A stretch of DNA of 24,319 bases from positions 1 to 24,319 of the IMG/VR virus record IMGVR_UViG_3300031951_001169. The stretch is one strand, 5' to 3'. Every line of letters begins with the position of its first letter. The first letter of the stretch is position 1. Both the position numbers and the translations under genes were made by a program. This document shows positions 13,252 to 19,863 of this stretch, one piece after another. The notes under the pieces were generated by a model that did no database searches, was not told where the DNA came from, and was given only the letters and a program-made list of their open reading frames with translations. This stretch comes from a virus.

Positions 13252-14581
13252 GGCGCTGTGCATTCCCTTCCTACGCGAAGGGAAAGTGGTCAACAGAAAG
13301 TTTCGAACGCTGGGCGAAGAAAAACGGTTCTGGCAGGATAAGGGCGGCGTGCAATGTTTCTGGAACGAGGACATCCTCCGCGATGACTCGTTGATCGGCA
13401 AACCGCTGGTCATCACCGAGGGCGAACTCGACGCACTGGCAGCGATCCAGTCTGGGTGGCTGCGAAGCGTATCGGTCCCCGGCGGCGCACCGGACAAGCC
13501 GCTGCCAAACGACAGCGGGAAGTACGCCTTCTTGCAAGAGGCGCGGTCGCTGCTATCCGTTGAGCGCGTGACTGAAGTCATCCTCGCGGTAGACGGCGAT
13601 GCGCCGGGAGCAAATCTGCTGCAAGACCTGTCGGTGCGTCTCGGGCGGTTTCGCTGCAAGTACGTCACCTATCCCAAGCATCCAGAGGACCGCGAGCGGC
13701 GGCTCAAAGACCTCAACGAGGTTTTGATCCATTACGGCCCGAAGGGCGTTGACGCGACGCTGTCTCGGGCGCAATGGCTACGGGTCGACGGCGTCTACCG
13801 AATGAGCGAGTTGCCACCGGTCCCTGATGCGCCGGTGTTCGACATCCCGATGCCGAAGCTAGTGGAGCGCTACAAGGTGCGCCTCGGCGACGTTGCGGTC
13901 TTCACCGGCATTCCGTCGCATGGCAAGTCGTCTGTGGTCAACGATATCTTCTGCCGGATCGTGCAGCGGTACGGTTTGAACGTGGCCTTTGCGTCGTTTG
14001 AGCAGATGCCGCAGCGCGACCATCGACGCAACCTCCGCACATGGTTTTGCCAGAAGCCGACGAGCTTTTGCGACAGCCGCGAGTTAGCCGCCGCGGACCA
14101 ATGGATCGACCAGCACTTTACGTTCCTCGTGCCGAACGAGGACGAGGATGTCACGCTGGAGTGGATGCTCGACAAAGCCGAGGCCGCGGTGATTCAGCAC
14201 GGATGCAAAGTGGTTGTCATCGACCCGTGGAATGAGATGGACCACGCTCGGAGCCGGGAGGAAAGCCTCACCGAGTATACGGGCCGCGCTATCAAGGCGC
14301 TGCGCCGCTTCGCTCGGAAGCTAATGGTCCACGTAGTGATTGTCGCGCACCCTGCCAAGCAGCAGAAGGATGACAAGGGCGAGTACCGCGTCCCGACGCT
14401 CTACGATATCTCGGACTCGGCGCACTGGTACAACAAGGCAGATATCGGTGTGGTGGTTCACCGCTACGCCGACCACACGCTCATTCGCGTGGCGAAGTCA
14501 CGCTATCACGACTTGATCGGTGTCCCCGGCGATGAGGAGGCCGAGTACATCTTCGAACAACGGCGGTTCAACATTCGCTAG
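13142..14581 (+). CDS. TOPRIM primase / DnaB-type helicase (479 aa)
   Basis: This is a replicative helicase-primase of the T7 gp4 type. The TOPRIM domain (about 85-175) carries ITEGELDALA (Glu93) and AVDGDAPG (151-153). The RecA-like helicase domain (about 235-470) has Walker A GIPSHGKS (256-263), Walker B VVVIDPW (Asp361) and VIVAHPAK (His403). GTG 13142 is chosen because GGAGG lies five bases upstream; the earlier GTG at 13121 has no Shine-Dalgarno. It lacks the zinc finger, which is the separate overlapping gene before it. Its stop shares CTAG with the convergent gene. Confidence 0.93.
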   Translation: MEGLTHSIQEGLEARHIDPELALKLGLHALAGTGGIEALCIPFLREGKVVNRKFRTLGEEKRFWQDKGGVQCFWNEDILRDDSLIGKPLVITEGELDALAAIQSGWLRSVSVPGGAPDKPLPNDSGKYAFLQEARSLLSVERVTEVILAVDGDAPGANLLQDLSVRLGRFRCKYVTYPKHPEDRERRLKDLNEVLIHYGPKGVDATLSRAQWLRVDGVYRMSELPPVPDAPVFDIPMPKLVERYKVRLGDVAVFTGIPSHGKSSVVNDIFCRIVQRYGLNVAFASFEQMPQRDHRRNLRTWFCQKPTSFCDSRELAAADQWIDQHFTFLVPNEDEDVTLEWMLDKAEAAVIQHGCKVVVIDPWNEMDHARSREESLTEYTGRAIKALRRFARKLMVHVVIVAHPAKQQKDDKGEYRVPTLYDISDSAHWYNKADIGVVVHRYADHTLIRVAKSRYHDLIGVPGDEEAEYIFEQRRFNIR

Positions 14582-14982
14582 TTGCCCGCGTAATGTTCGT
14601 CAGGCCAGAGGTCGTATCCGCGGTCATAGGTGTCCCGGCGTGGCTGGTAGTCGTTGTGCTGATAGCTGTACATCACCGACCAGACCTTTGAGTAGGCGCT
14701 GTGGCGCTCGTCGTTCGCCACCGAGTCCTTGAAGTTCCCATACTCCATGTCGAGGAGGCGCTGCCCAATCGCGTCGATCACGCGTGGGCGCGGTACAAAC
14801 GCCCGGAAGGCGTAGTCGCGATTCGGTGTGCGTGTTACACGCACGCTCGGAAACACTCGCTGAATGTCACCGCGCTTTCGCGCCCGCACTAGCAGCAGAT
14901 CGCGTCCGCGCAGCGGCTTCGGCACGTCGTGTGTGCGAGGGGTGACAATCGAAAGAAAGGCGTCGTTTAAGAAAATCCACAT
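14578..14982 (-). CDS. Conserved hypothetical protein (134 aa)
   Basis: The N-terminus (MWIFLNDAFLSIV) and the LLVRARKRGDIQRVFP, NRDYAFRAFVPR and YGNFKDSV segments match a widespread uncharacterised bacterial/phage protein group. It reads as a small alpha/beta protein. GGAGG lies ten bases before the ATG, inside the end of the upstream gene. It is the last gene of the DUF932 operon. Confidence 0.8.
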   Translation of the reverse strand: MWIFLNDAFLSIVTPRTHDVPKPLRGRDLLLVRARKRGDIQRVFPSVRVTRTPNRDYAFRAFVPRPRVIDAIGQRLLDMEYGNFKDSVANDERHSAYSKVWSVMYSYQHNDYQPRRDTYDRGYDLWPDEHYAGN

Positions 14983-15290
14983 TTTTTTAGTTCCTCCATC
15001 AGGTCCGTGGGAGAGGCACGATTGCCGTCCCGTAAGGTGACCGTTGCTCCAAGATTTGCTCCCGCCATCGCGGCGTTGATGCGTGCTGACCGTCGGTCAA
15101 TTTGCCCCGCCTGATACGCGGTCAGCGGGGGCTTCTCGTGTATCGGTGGAGCATCATGCGTCGTCGAGCGAGCGCCACAGGCGACACATTCGCGTCGTCG
15201 CTTGATGTACCCAGTGCGCGGGACTGTTTGCGTTCTAATAATCTTCGTCGGTGAGTCGCACTTGCTGCAGGGGATGTTCAGTCGTTCCAT
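14967..15290 (-). CDS. NrdR-like zinc-ribbon protein without ATP-cone (107 aa)
   Basis: Cys8/Cys11 (CSKC) and a CVAC pair near residue 35 follow the NrdR zinc-ribbon layout, including an (I)KRRRECVACGAR segment. NrdR represses ribonucleotide reductase genes, but the ATP-cone needed for that role is absent. The rest is Ala/Arg-rich with no motif. A DNA-binding regulator is the likeliest role. Ogr/Delta-like activators are a second option. Confidence 0.7.
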   Translation of the reverse strand: MERLNIPCSKCDSPTKIIRTQTVPRTGYIKRRRECVACGARSTTHDAPPIHEKPPLTAYQAGQIDRRSARINAAMAGANLGATVTLRDGNRASPTDLMEELKKCGFS

Positions 15291-15540
15291 TCCGTTTTAG
15301 TTCCAAGGTTGGCGGGCGACCGACGTATTTGCCGTTCTCAATCGCCCAAAGCACTCTGACGTCGTCGCCGAATACGGCTCGGCACTCGTCAGCAAAGGCT
15401 GTCACTTGTGGGAACTCGGAGCGGAACCGAAGGCGGGCGCGTTCGCGTTGCTCTGCGAGACGCGCCTCCTTCGCTGCTTGCTCTGCCGCCGCTCGCTCAA
15501 GAGCGTCGTCGAATACCGGTAGCGGGTAGTGGCGGCTCAC
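15235..15540 (-). CDS. Unknown protein with charged N-terminal helix (101 aa)
   Basis: The ATG overlaps the stop of the DUF932 gene (ATGA). Residues about 11-42 form a long Ala/Glu/Arg helix, probably coiled coil, followed by a compact domain (FADECRAVFGDDVRVLWAI). No family is recognised. The 56-base overlap with the next gene is long but consistent with this compact operon. Confidence 0.65.
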   Translation of the reverse strand: MSRHYPLPVFDDALERAAAEQAAKEARLAEQRERARLRFRSEFPQVTAFADECRAVFGDDVRVLWAIENGKYVGRPPTLELKRNGTTEHPLQQVRLTDEDY

Positions 15541-16709
15541 GCCGCCACCTTCACACGATCCAGCATCCGACCGGCAATCTGCTCAATCCGCAGCCGGTTC
15601 TCTTGCAGGTCTTCGCGCCGCGCCGTCGCGGATACGCCCTGCGCGAAATCCCATACGCTCTCGGGAAGCTTCTGCTCCTCGACCACGCAGGTATCGATGA
15701 CGTTTTTGGCGGCTTTCTCGGTGAACCCGTAGCGCCCAAGGAACTCCAGCCGGTCCTCGTCGTTGCGGGCAACGATGACCGACTTGGCTGCCTTGACCCC
15801 CGCGATGAGGCGGGACTCGGTGAGGTTGGCAAACTCTAGCAGTGCTGGCTCGGCCTCTTCCAAGAACCGGTCGGGTGCGCCGCTCGTGTGCTTAAACACG
15901 ATCTGGTTGAAGTTTTCGACGCCCCAAAGGTTGCGGTTTTGGCAAACCCCGCGCAGGTACATCGATGCGAACCCGAAGGTGCGGCTCCCGACCTCGCTGT
16001 TCCACACGTAGAACCCGCGGAACATCAGGTCGGGGTTGCCGTTTGCCAGCTTGCCGACCTCAATCGGGTTTTTATCGTCGACCAAGAAGAGAAACACGTC
16101 GCGGTCGCTGGCGTACAGCGTGGTGTTTTCTTTGGTGATGTTGACGTTGGGGTTGTACGACACGCCGAACTTGCTGCCCCACTCAATGGTCCCCGGCACC
16201 TTCCACCGCGTATCGCCGGTGCCGTTGCCCGCGACCTTCATCACCGCGTCCACCACATCGCGGTCGTAGATGCGCCCGTAGCGCGGGCTGGTGATGCCGC
16301 GCAGTAGGTGCCCGCCGCTGCCGGGGTCGCGCAGGTACAGGCTCACGTTCTTCTGCTCCGCGGTCTGCAGCCCGTAGTTGAGGTTGATCGCGGCCAGCGG
16401 ACCGGGAAGGCCACGCAGGTAGTTGGCGGGCGCTCCCGCGGTGCGGCAAACCTGATCAAACGCCCAATGACTCGGCGTTACCGTCGCGCCCTCGGCCTCA
16501 ATGGCGAGGTAGTTGGGCTGCTCGTCGTCGTACAGCGCCGTGATCTGCTTGGGCAGCACGTTCTGCACGCTGCTTTGGTCGGCCCAGCTCGCGACCTGTG
16601 CCCGCAGGTCCGTGAGGCTGGTAAACCGCTGGTCGTCCGGGCGGTTGGCCCACTGGGCGCTCACCGTGCCCACCATCTGCCCCTTGCTTACATCAATCTG
16701 GTAACTCAT
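15537..16709 (-). CDS. DUF932 phage/plasmid protein (390 aa)
   Basis: The protein matches the DUF932 family found in phages and plasmids: LLRGITSPRYGRIYDRDVVD, FLFLVDDKNPIEVG, MFRGFYVWNSEVGSRTFGFA and a following helical region. The biochemical role of the family is unknown. It is the first and largest gene of its operon and has its own operator-bearing promoter, so it is likely made early after induction. AAGGAAGGG precedes the ATG. Confidence 0.88.
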   Translation of the reverse strand: MSYQIDVSKGQMVGTVSAQWANRPDDQRFTSLTDLRAQVASWADQSSVQNVLPKQITALYDDEQPNYLAIEAEGATVTPSHWAFDQVCRTAGAPANYLRGLPGPLAAINLNYGLQTAEQKNVSLYLRDPGSGGHLLRGITSPRYGRIYDRDVVDAVMKVAGNGTGDTRWKVPGTIEWGSKFGVSYNPNVNITKENTTLYASDRDVFLFLVDDKNPIEVGKLANGNPDLMFRGFYVWNSEVGSRTFGFASMYLRGVCQNRNLWGVENFNQIVFKHTSGAPDRFLEEAEPALLEFANLTESRLIAGVKAAKSVIVARNDEDRLEFLGRYGFTEKAAKNVIDTCVVEEQKLPESVWDFAQGVSATARREDLQENRLRIEQIAGRMLDRVKVAA

Positions 16710-16758
16710 CGCTTTCGCCCTTCCTTTTGAGTTGGCCCCCGGTAGTGGGGACGCCCTA

Positions 16759-16786
16759 ATAATATCACCGTCGTGACATTCCGCAA
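16759..16786 (-). promoter_or_regulatory. Promoter of the DUF932 operon
   Basis: On the minus strand TTGCGG (16786-16781) and TATTAT (16764-16759) are 16 bp apart, with operator O6 in the spacer. Confidence 0.7.
16763..16778. promoter_or_regulatory. Repressor operator O6
   Basis: TATCACCGTCGTGACA fits the consensus. It overlaps the first two -10 bases on the minus strand, in the same register as O2, O3 and O7. Confidence 0.8.
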
Positions 16787-16809
16787 GTCTTTTTTCTCAT
16801 TTGGACGGT

Positions 16810-16829
16810 AAAAAGCCGCCCGGGGGCTT
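16810..16829 (-). terminator. Possible minus-strand terminator between divergent promoters
   Basis: On the minus strand AAGCC and GGCTT flank CCCGGGC and run into TTTTT. It would stop antisense transcription coming from the right. The stem is short. Confidence 0.3.
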
Positions 16830-16856
16830 GTGCGCCTGTCATCGCGGTGATAAAAG
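16828..16856 (+). promoter_or_regulatory. Promoter of the methyltransferase gene
   Basis: TTGTGC (16828-16833) and TAAAAG (16851-16856) are 17 bp apart, with operator O7 in the same register as at other promoters. The leader to the ATG is about 150 bases. Confidence 0.6.
16837..16852. promoter_or_regulatory. Repressor operator O7
   Basis: TGTCATCGCGGTGATA; its reverse complement TATCACCGCGATGACA fits the consensus and is close to O3 and O5. Confidence 0.78.
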
Positions 16857-16945
16857 TACTACCGGACGCCTTTTCCGGGGCGTGGCGGCGGTTCCCCCTT
16901 CCTCCAGACCTAGCCCCGCCCCGGATCGTCCGTCTTGGCACCCCC

Positions 16946-16974
16946 GGGCGGGAGAAGAACCGCCCAACCTTTTT
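16946..16974 (+). terminator. Attenuator-like hairpin in the methyltransferase leader
   Basis: GGGCGG pairs with CCGCCC around GAGAAGAA, followed after four bases by TTTTT. It lies inside the leader, about 30 bases before the Shine-Dalgarno, so it could terminate early transcripts conditionally. Confidence 0.45.
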
Positions 16975-17012
16975 GCCTCTCGTCCGGGGTCTGCCTTCTA
17001 CACAGGAGCGAT

Positions 17013-18254
17013 ATGGCAGCTGCCCTTCAGGTCACGTACCGCAAGCTGACGGACCTCATCCCCTACGTCCGGAACGCCCGGACGCACTCGGACGAACAGG
17101 TCGCCCAGCTGGCGGGGTCCATCAAGGAGTTCGGCTGGACCAACCCCATCCTCGTGGACGACGACGGCGGCATCATCGCGGGCCACGGGCGGCTCCTAGC
17201 GGCCCAACGCCTCAAGATGGACGAGGTGCCCACGATCCAAATCGGCGGGCTGTCGGAGGCGCAACGGCGGGCGCTGGTACTCGCGGACAACAAGCTCGCT
17301 CTCAACGCGGGCTGGGACATCGACCTGCTCAAGGTTGAGCTAGGCGACCTTAACGAGCAGGGCTTTGACATCGCCCTCACCGGTTTCTCGGTCGACGAAC
17401 TGTCCAAGCTCCTCGCCCCGGACGGAACCGAAGGACTCACCGACCCGGACGACACGCCGGAGGTGCCCGTCGATCCCGTCTCCAAACTCGGGGACGTCTG
17501 GGTGTGCGGCCCCCACCGCGTAATGTGCGGCAGCAGCTTGGAGCAGACGGCGGTCGACAAACTCTGCGCGAGTCAGGCGGTCGATATGCTGCTCACCGAC
17601 CCGCCGTACAACGTCGCCTACACCGGCAAGACGAAAGAAGCGCTCACGATCAAGAACGACAGCATGGACGACGAGTCTTTCCGTGGCTTCTTGCGCGACG
17701 CGTTCGTCTCCGCGGACACCGTGATGAAGGCCGGGGCCGTGTTCTACATCTGGCACGCCGACTCGGAGGGATACAACTTCCGTGGCGCGTGTCGGGACGC
17801 GAACTGGAAGGTTCGCCAATGCCTCGTTTGGCGCAAGAACAGCATGGTGATGGGGCGGCAGGACTACCACTGGCAGCACGAGCCGTGCCTGTACGGATGG
17901 AAGGAAGGCGCGTCGCATCTCTGGGCGTCGGACCGCAAGCAGACCACCATCCTCGACTTTGACCGCCCGTCGCGCAGCGAGAACCACCCGACCATGAAGC
18001 CGGTGGCCCTCTTTGAGTATCAACTCCTCAACAACACCAAGGGCGGCGACATCGTGCTGGACAGCTTCGGCGGGTCCGGCACAACGCTGATCGCCGCGGA
18101 AAAGAACGGGCGCGTGGCGCGTCTGATGGAACTCGACCCGAAGTACGTCGATGTGATCGTGCAGCGGTGGCAGGAGTTCACCGGGAAACAGGCCACGCTG
18201 GAATCGGACGGGCGCACGTTTGCCGAACTCGGCAGCGCCCGAAAGGCGGCGTGA
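17013..18254 (+). CDS. ParB-domain / beta-class DNA methyltransferase (413 aa)
   Basis: This is a DNA N6-adenine or N4-cytosine methyltransferase acting on phage or host DNA. Residues 5-95 are a ParB/sulfiredoxin-like domain (LIPYVRNARTHSDEQVAQLA, IIAGHGRLLAAQ, ADNKLALNAGWD). The catalytic motif DPPY is at 196-199, followed by HPTMKP (325-330) and the SAM-binding DSFGGSGTT (350-358); this order marks the beta class. No restriction endonuclease is adjacent, so it is an orphan enzyme likely used for protection or regulation. AGGAG precedes ATG 17013; longer frames upstream lack support. It converges on the next gene with two bases between stops. Confidence 0.93.
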   Translation: MAAALQVTYRKLTDLIPYVRNARTHSDEQVAQLAGSIKEFGWTNPILVDDDGGIIAGHGRLLAAQRLKMDEVPTIQIGGLSEAQRRALVLADNKLALNAGWDIDLLKVELGDLNEQGFDIALTGFSVDELSKLLAPDGTEGLTDPDDTPEVPVDPVSKLGDVWVCGPHRVMCGSSLEQTAVDKLCASQAVDMLLTDPPYNVAYTGKTKEALTIKNDSMDDESFRGFLRDAFVSADTVMKAGAVFYIWHADSEGYNFRGACRDANWKVRQCLVWRKNSMVMGRQDYHWQHEPCLYGWKEGASHLWASDRKQTTILDFDRPSRSENHPTMKPVALFEYQLLNNTKGGDIVLDSFGGSGTTLIAAEKNGRVARLMELDPKYVDVIVQRWQEFTGKQATLESDGRTFAELGSARKAA

Positions 18255-18256
18255 GG

Positions 18257-18535
18257 CTAGCCGCGGCTCGTAGAGGTGGGGCGCGTCGGCTGTCCCGGCT
18301 CGGGCGCGGACGGCGGGCTGAAAAACTCCACGAACAGGCTTCCGCAAGGGCGTCCCTGCAGGTACTCGGCCTCGGTGCGAAACAGCAGGTAGTCGTAGGC
18401 TTGCGCCTCCACAACCGGCCCCGACCAGCGGCGCACCATCGACCGGATCAGTTTCTTTGCGTCGCCAGCGTCAAGGTATCCGCGAACTTTACGCGGCTCT
18501 TTCTCGCCTCGCTCTTGTGCCCAGATGCTCGCCAT
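18257..18535 (-). CDS. Unknown small protein (92 aa)
   Basis: ATG 18535 has GAGGAG five bases upstream; GTG 18541 is an alternative giving two more residues. The N-terminal two-thirds look globular (GYLDAGDAKKLIRSMVRRW, AYDYLLFRTEAEYL). The C-terminus is a Pro/Ser/Thr-rich tail. No family is recognised. Confidence 0.65.
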   Translation of the reverse strand: MASIWAQERGEKEPRKVRGYLDAGDAKKLIRSMVRRWSGPVVEAQAYDYLLFRTEAEYLQGRPCGSLFVEFFSPPSAPEPGQPTRPTSTSRG

Positions 18536-18642
18536 ATCCACTCCTCGCTCATAAGCGTCGGTGGCGCACCGAAACCTGTCAACACTAGATTCGATGCGCC
18601 ACTCGTTGCTTAAGCAAAACCTAACCTCGGACCAACCATGCG

Positions 18643-19164
18643 CTACTTGGAAGCCTTCTTCACTTTTGCGGTCCGTATCGCTGCGCTCGCAGTCGCGTTC
18701 GCCGCTTTCGCTGTCGCCTTCGTTGCCTTCGTCGCGGGGGTCTTCTGCGGCGCAGTCTGCTTTGTCGCCTTTTGGGCGTTCGACTGGGCGTCGCGCTTCG
18801 CCTCGCCCGATACCTTGGCAGCCTTGAGATGGTCGAGCAGCAAGTCGCGGTAACCGATCAGCGCCCGGGCGTAGGTGTTGCTCCCCTTGAGCGGGTAAGC
18901 AACAAGCCCAGCGACGTCGTTCACGTCAGCCAGCTGGTGAAGCGCCTTCGCGTGGGTGTTGTAGCTGTAATTCCGCTCGCTATTGAACTCCAACATCGGC
19001 GGGAGGTTGCCACCAGCTACCGCCTCTCGCGCCTGTGAGAGCAATGTCGACCTCGGCTCCTTGGGCGGCATCGTCGCCGCCTTCTGCGCCGCCATCTTGG
19101 CGACCACATTCTGGATCGCCTCAAACGCGCCCTTCGGTAGAACCATTTTCTGTACGCCTGTCAT
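18643..19164 (-). CDS. Unknown protein with histone-H1-like Lys/Ala C-terminal tail (173 aa)
   Basis: ATG 19164 is chosen for a strong GGAGG seven bases upstream. The first 120 residues form a probably helical domain of unknown family (VLPKGAFEAIQNVVAKMA, HAKALHQLADVNDVAGLVAY). The last about 45 residues are Lys/Ala/Thr repeats such as KATKATAKAANA, like the C-terminal tails of histone H1 and bacterial H1-like proteins, which bind DNA non-specifically. It lies just before the packaging genes and has an operator at its promoter. Confidence 0.7.
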   Translation of the reverse strand: MTGVQKMVLPKGAFEAIQNVVAKMAAQKAATMPPKEPRSTLLSQAREAVAGGNLPPMLEFNSERNYSYNTHAKALHQLADVNDVAGLVAYPLKGSNTYARALIGYRDLLLDHLKAAKVSGEAKRDAQSNAQKATKQTAPQKTPATKATKATAKAANATASAAIRTAKVKKASK

Positions 19165-19310
19165 TTCGCTTCCTCCAAGCTGATGGGGCTTCGCCCCGGT
19201 TAAAAAACTGCCCGATTGAACTATCCCCGGATTTCCTGTATCGCTTGCAGCCATCCGCTCTCACCGCGATGAGGCTGCGTATGCCCCGGAACCCGCTCTG
19301 TGCCTATGGT

Positions 19311-19326
19311 TATCACGATGGTGATA
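19311..19326. promoter_or_regulatory. Repressor operator O8
   Basis: TATCACGATGGTGATA is a perfect dyad with arms TATCAC and GTGATA, the closest match to the ideal site in the window. It overlaps the -10 and start of the leftward promoter. Confidence 0.82.
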
Positions 19327-19354
19327 ATGTGGCTCGGTTTCGGGACTTTGGCAA
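19325..19354 (-). promoter_or_regulatory. Possible promoter of the H1-like gene
   Basis: On the minus strand TTGCCA (19354-19349) and ACATTA (19330-19325) are 18 bp apart, between O9 and O8. The leader of about 150 bases holds a GGGGC-GAA-GCCCC hairpin close to the Shine-Dalgarno. Confidence 0.45.
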
Positions 19355-19358
19355 GTCC
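19343..19358. other. Perfect 6-bp dyad between O8 and O9
   Basis: GGACTT and AAGTCC flank TGGC. It sits where a -35 for the terminase promoter would be expected, and no good -35 is visible. It could be an activator site for late transcription. Confidence 0.4.
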
Positions 19359-19361
19359 TAA

Positions 19362-19377
19362 TATCACCGTGGCGATA
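19362..19377. promoter_or_regulatory. Repressor operator O9
   Basis: TATCACCGTGGCGATA fits the consensus with one change in the second half. It ends six bases before the small terminase ATG. Confidence 0.72.
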
Positions 19378-19383
19378 ACCCCT

Positions 19384-19863
19384 ATGCCGAAGAAAACCCG
19401 AACCCCCGCCAAAGCCGCCCCACCCGCCCCGGGAGCCGCCGCTGCGCCCCCTGTGGCCCCGGCTCCCCCGCCCCTGCCCCCTTCCCCGGTAGAAAAAAAA
19501 GGACCGGCGAACAAGCACGCCCCTAGCCCCCAAACCCGGAACCTCGTGGAGCTGGCAATGCTCAACGACATGACACACGAGCAGACGGCGCAGCTGGTGG
19601 GGATCGACGCCAAGACGCTGCGGGTCCACTACGCCGATGAGCTTGAGCAGGGGAAGCTGCGGATGCTCTCCCGCGTCTCGGCGAACCTGTACCGGATCGC
19701 GTCGCAGCAGCAGGACATCAAGGCCGCGCTCACCGCGTCGATATTCCTGCTCAAGTCCAAGGGCGGCTACAACGACCGTGCCGCCGAGGCGACTGCCGTC
19801 ATGGAGTCGGCGGGTCCGGTGCGCTTTACCTTGCGGTTGGGCGACCGCCCGTCGGTGAACTGA
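19384..19863 (+). CDS. terS: Small terminase subunit (159 aa)
   Basis: The small terminase recognises phage DNA for packaging. Residues 1-50 are a Pro/Ala/Lys-rich disordered arm. Residues about 58-95 contain a helix-turn-helix (LAMLNDMTHEQTAQLVGIDA, TLRVHYADEL), and the C-terminal helical region is LYRIASQQQDIKAALTASIF. ATG 19384 starts the basic PKKTRTP arm but lacks a Shine-Dalgarno. GTG 19300 would add 28 hydrophobic residues and span the operators, so it is less likely. The stop overlaps the large-subunit start (TGATG). Confidence 0.8.
   Translation: MPKKTRTPAKAAPPAPGAAAAPPVAPAPPPLPPSPVEKKGPANKHAPSPQTRNLVELAMLNDMTHEQTAQLVGIDAKTLRVHYADELEQGKLRMLSRVSANLYRIASQQQDIKAALTASIFLLKSKGGYNDRAAEATAVMESAGPVRFTLRLGDRPSVN

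Noticed and set aside
17013-17300. ParB domain of the methyltransferase as partner of the parS site
   Set aside because: This is the ParB/sulfiredoxin-like domain alone; the central helix-turn-helix domain that reads parS is missing, and no ParA is present.
17340-18347. Minus-strand frame of 335 codons opposite the methyltransferase
   Set aside because: The plus-strand gene has unambiguous catalytic motifs; the reverse frame has none and no ribosome site.
19180-19235. tRNA-like stretch on the minus strand (GATAGTTCAATCGGGCAG)
   Set aside because: It resembles a tRNA D-arm start, but there is no matching acceptor strand, T arm or variable region.
19492-19502. Run of eight A residues in the small terminase gene as a -1 frameshift site
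   Set aside because: The -1 frame ends soon after without conserved content; it lies in a Lys-coding linker and needs no special explanation.
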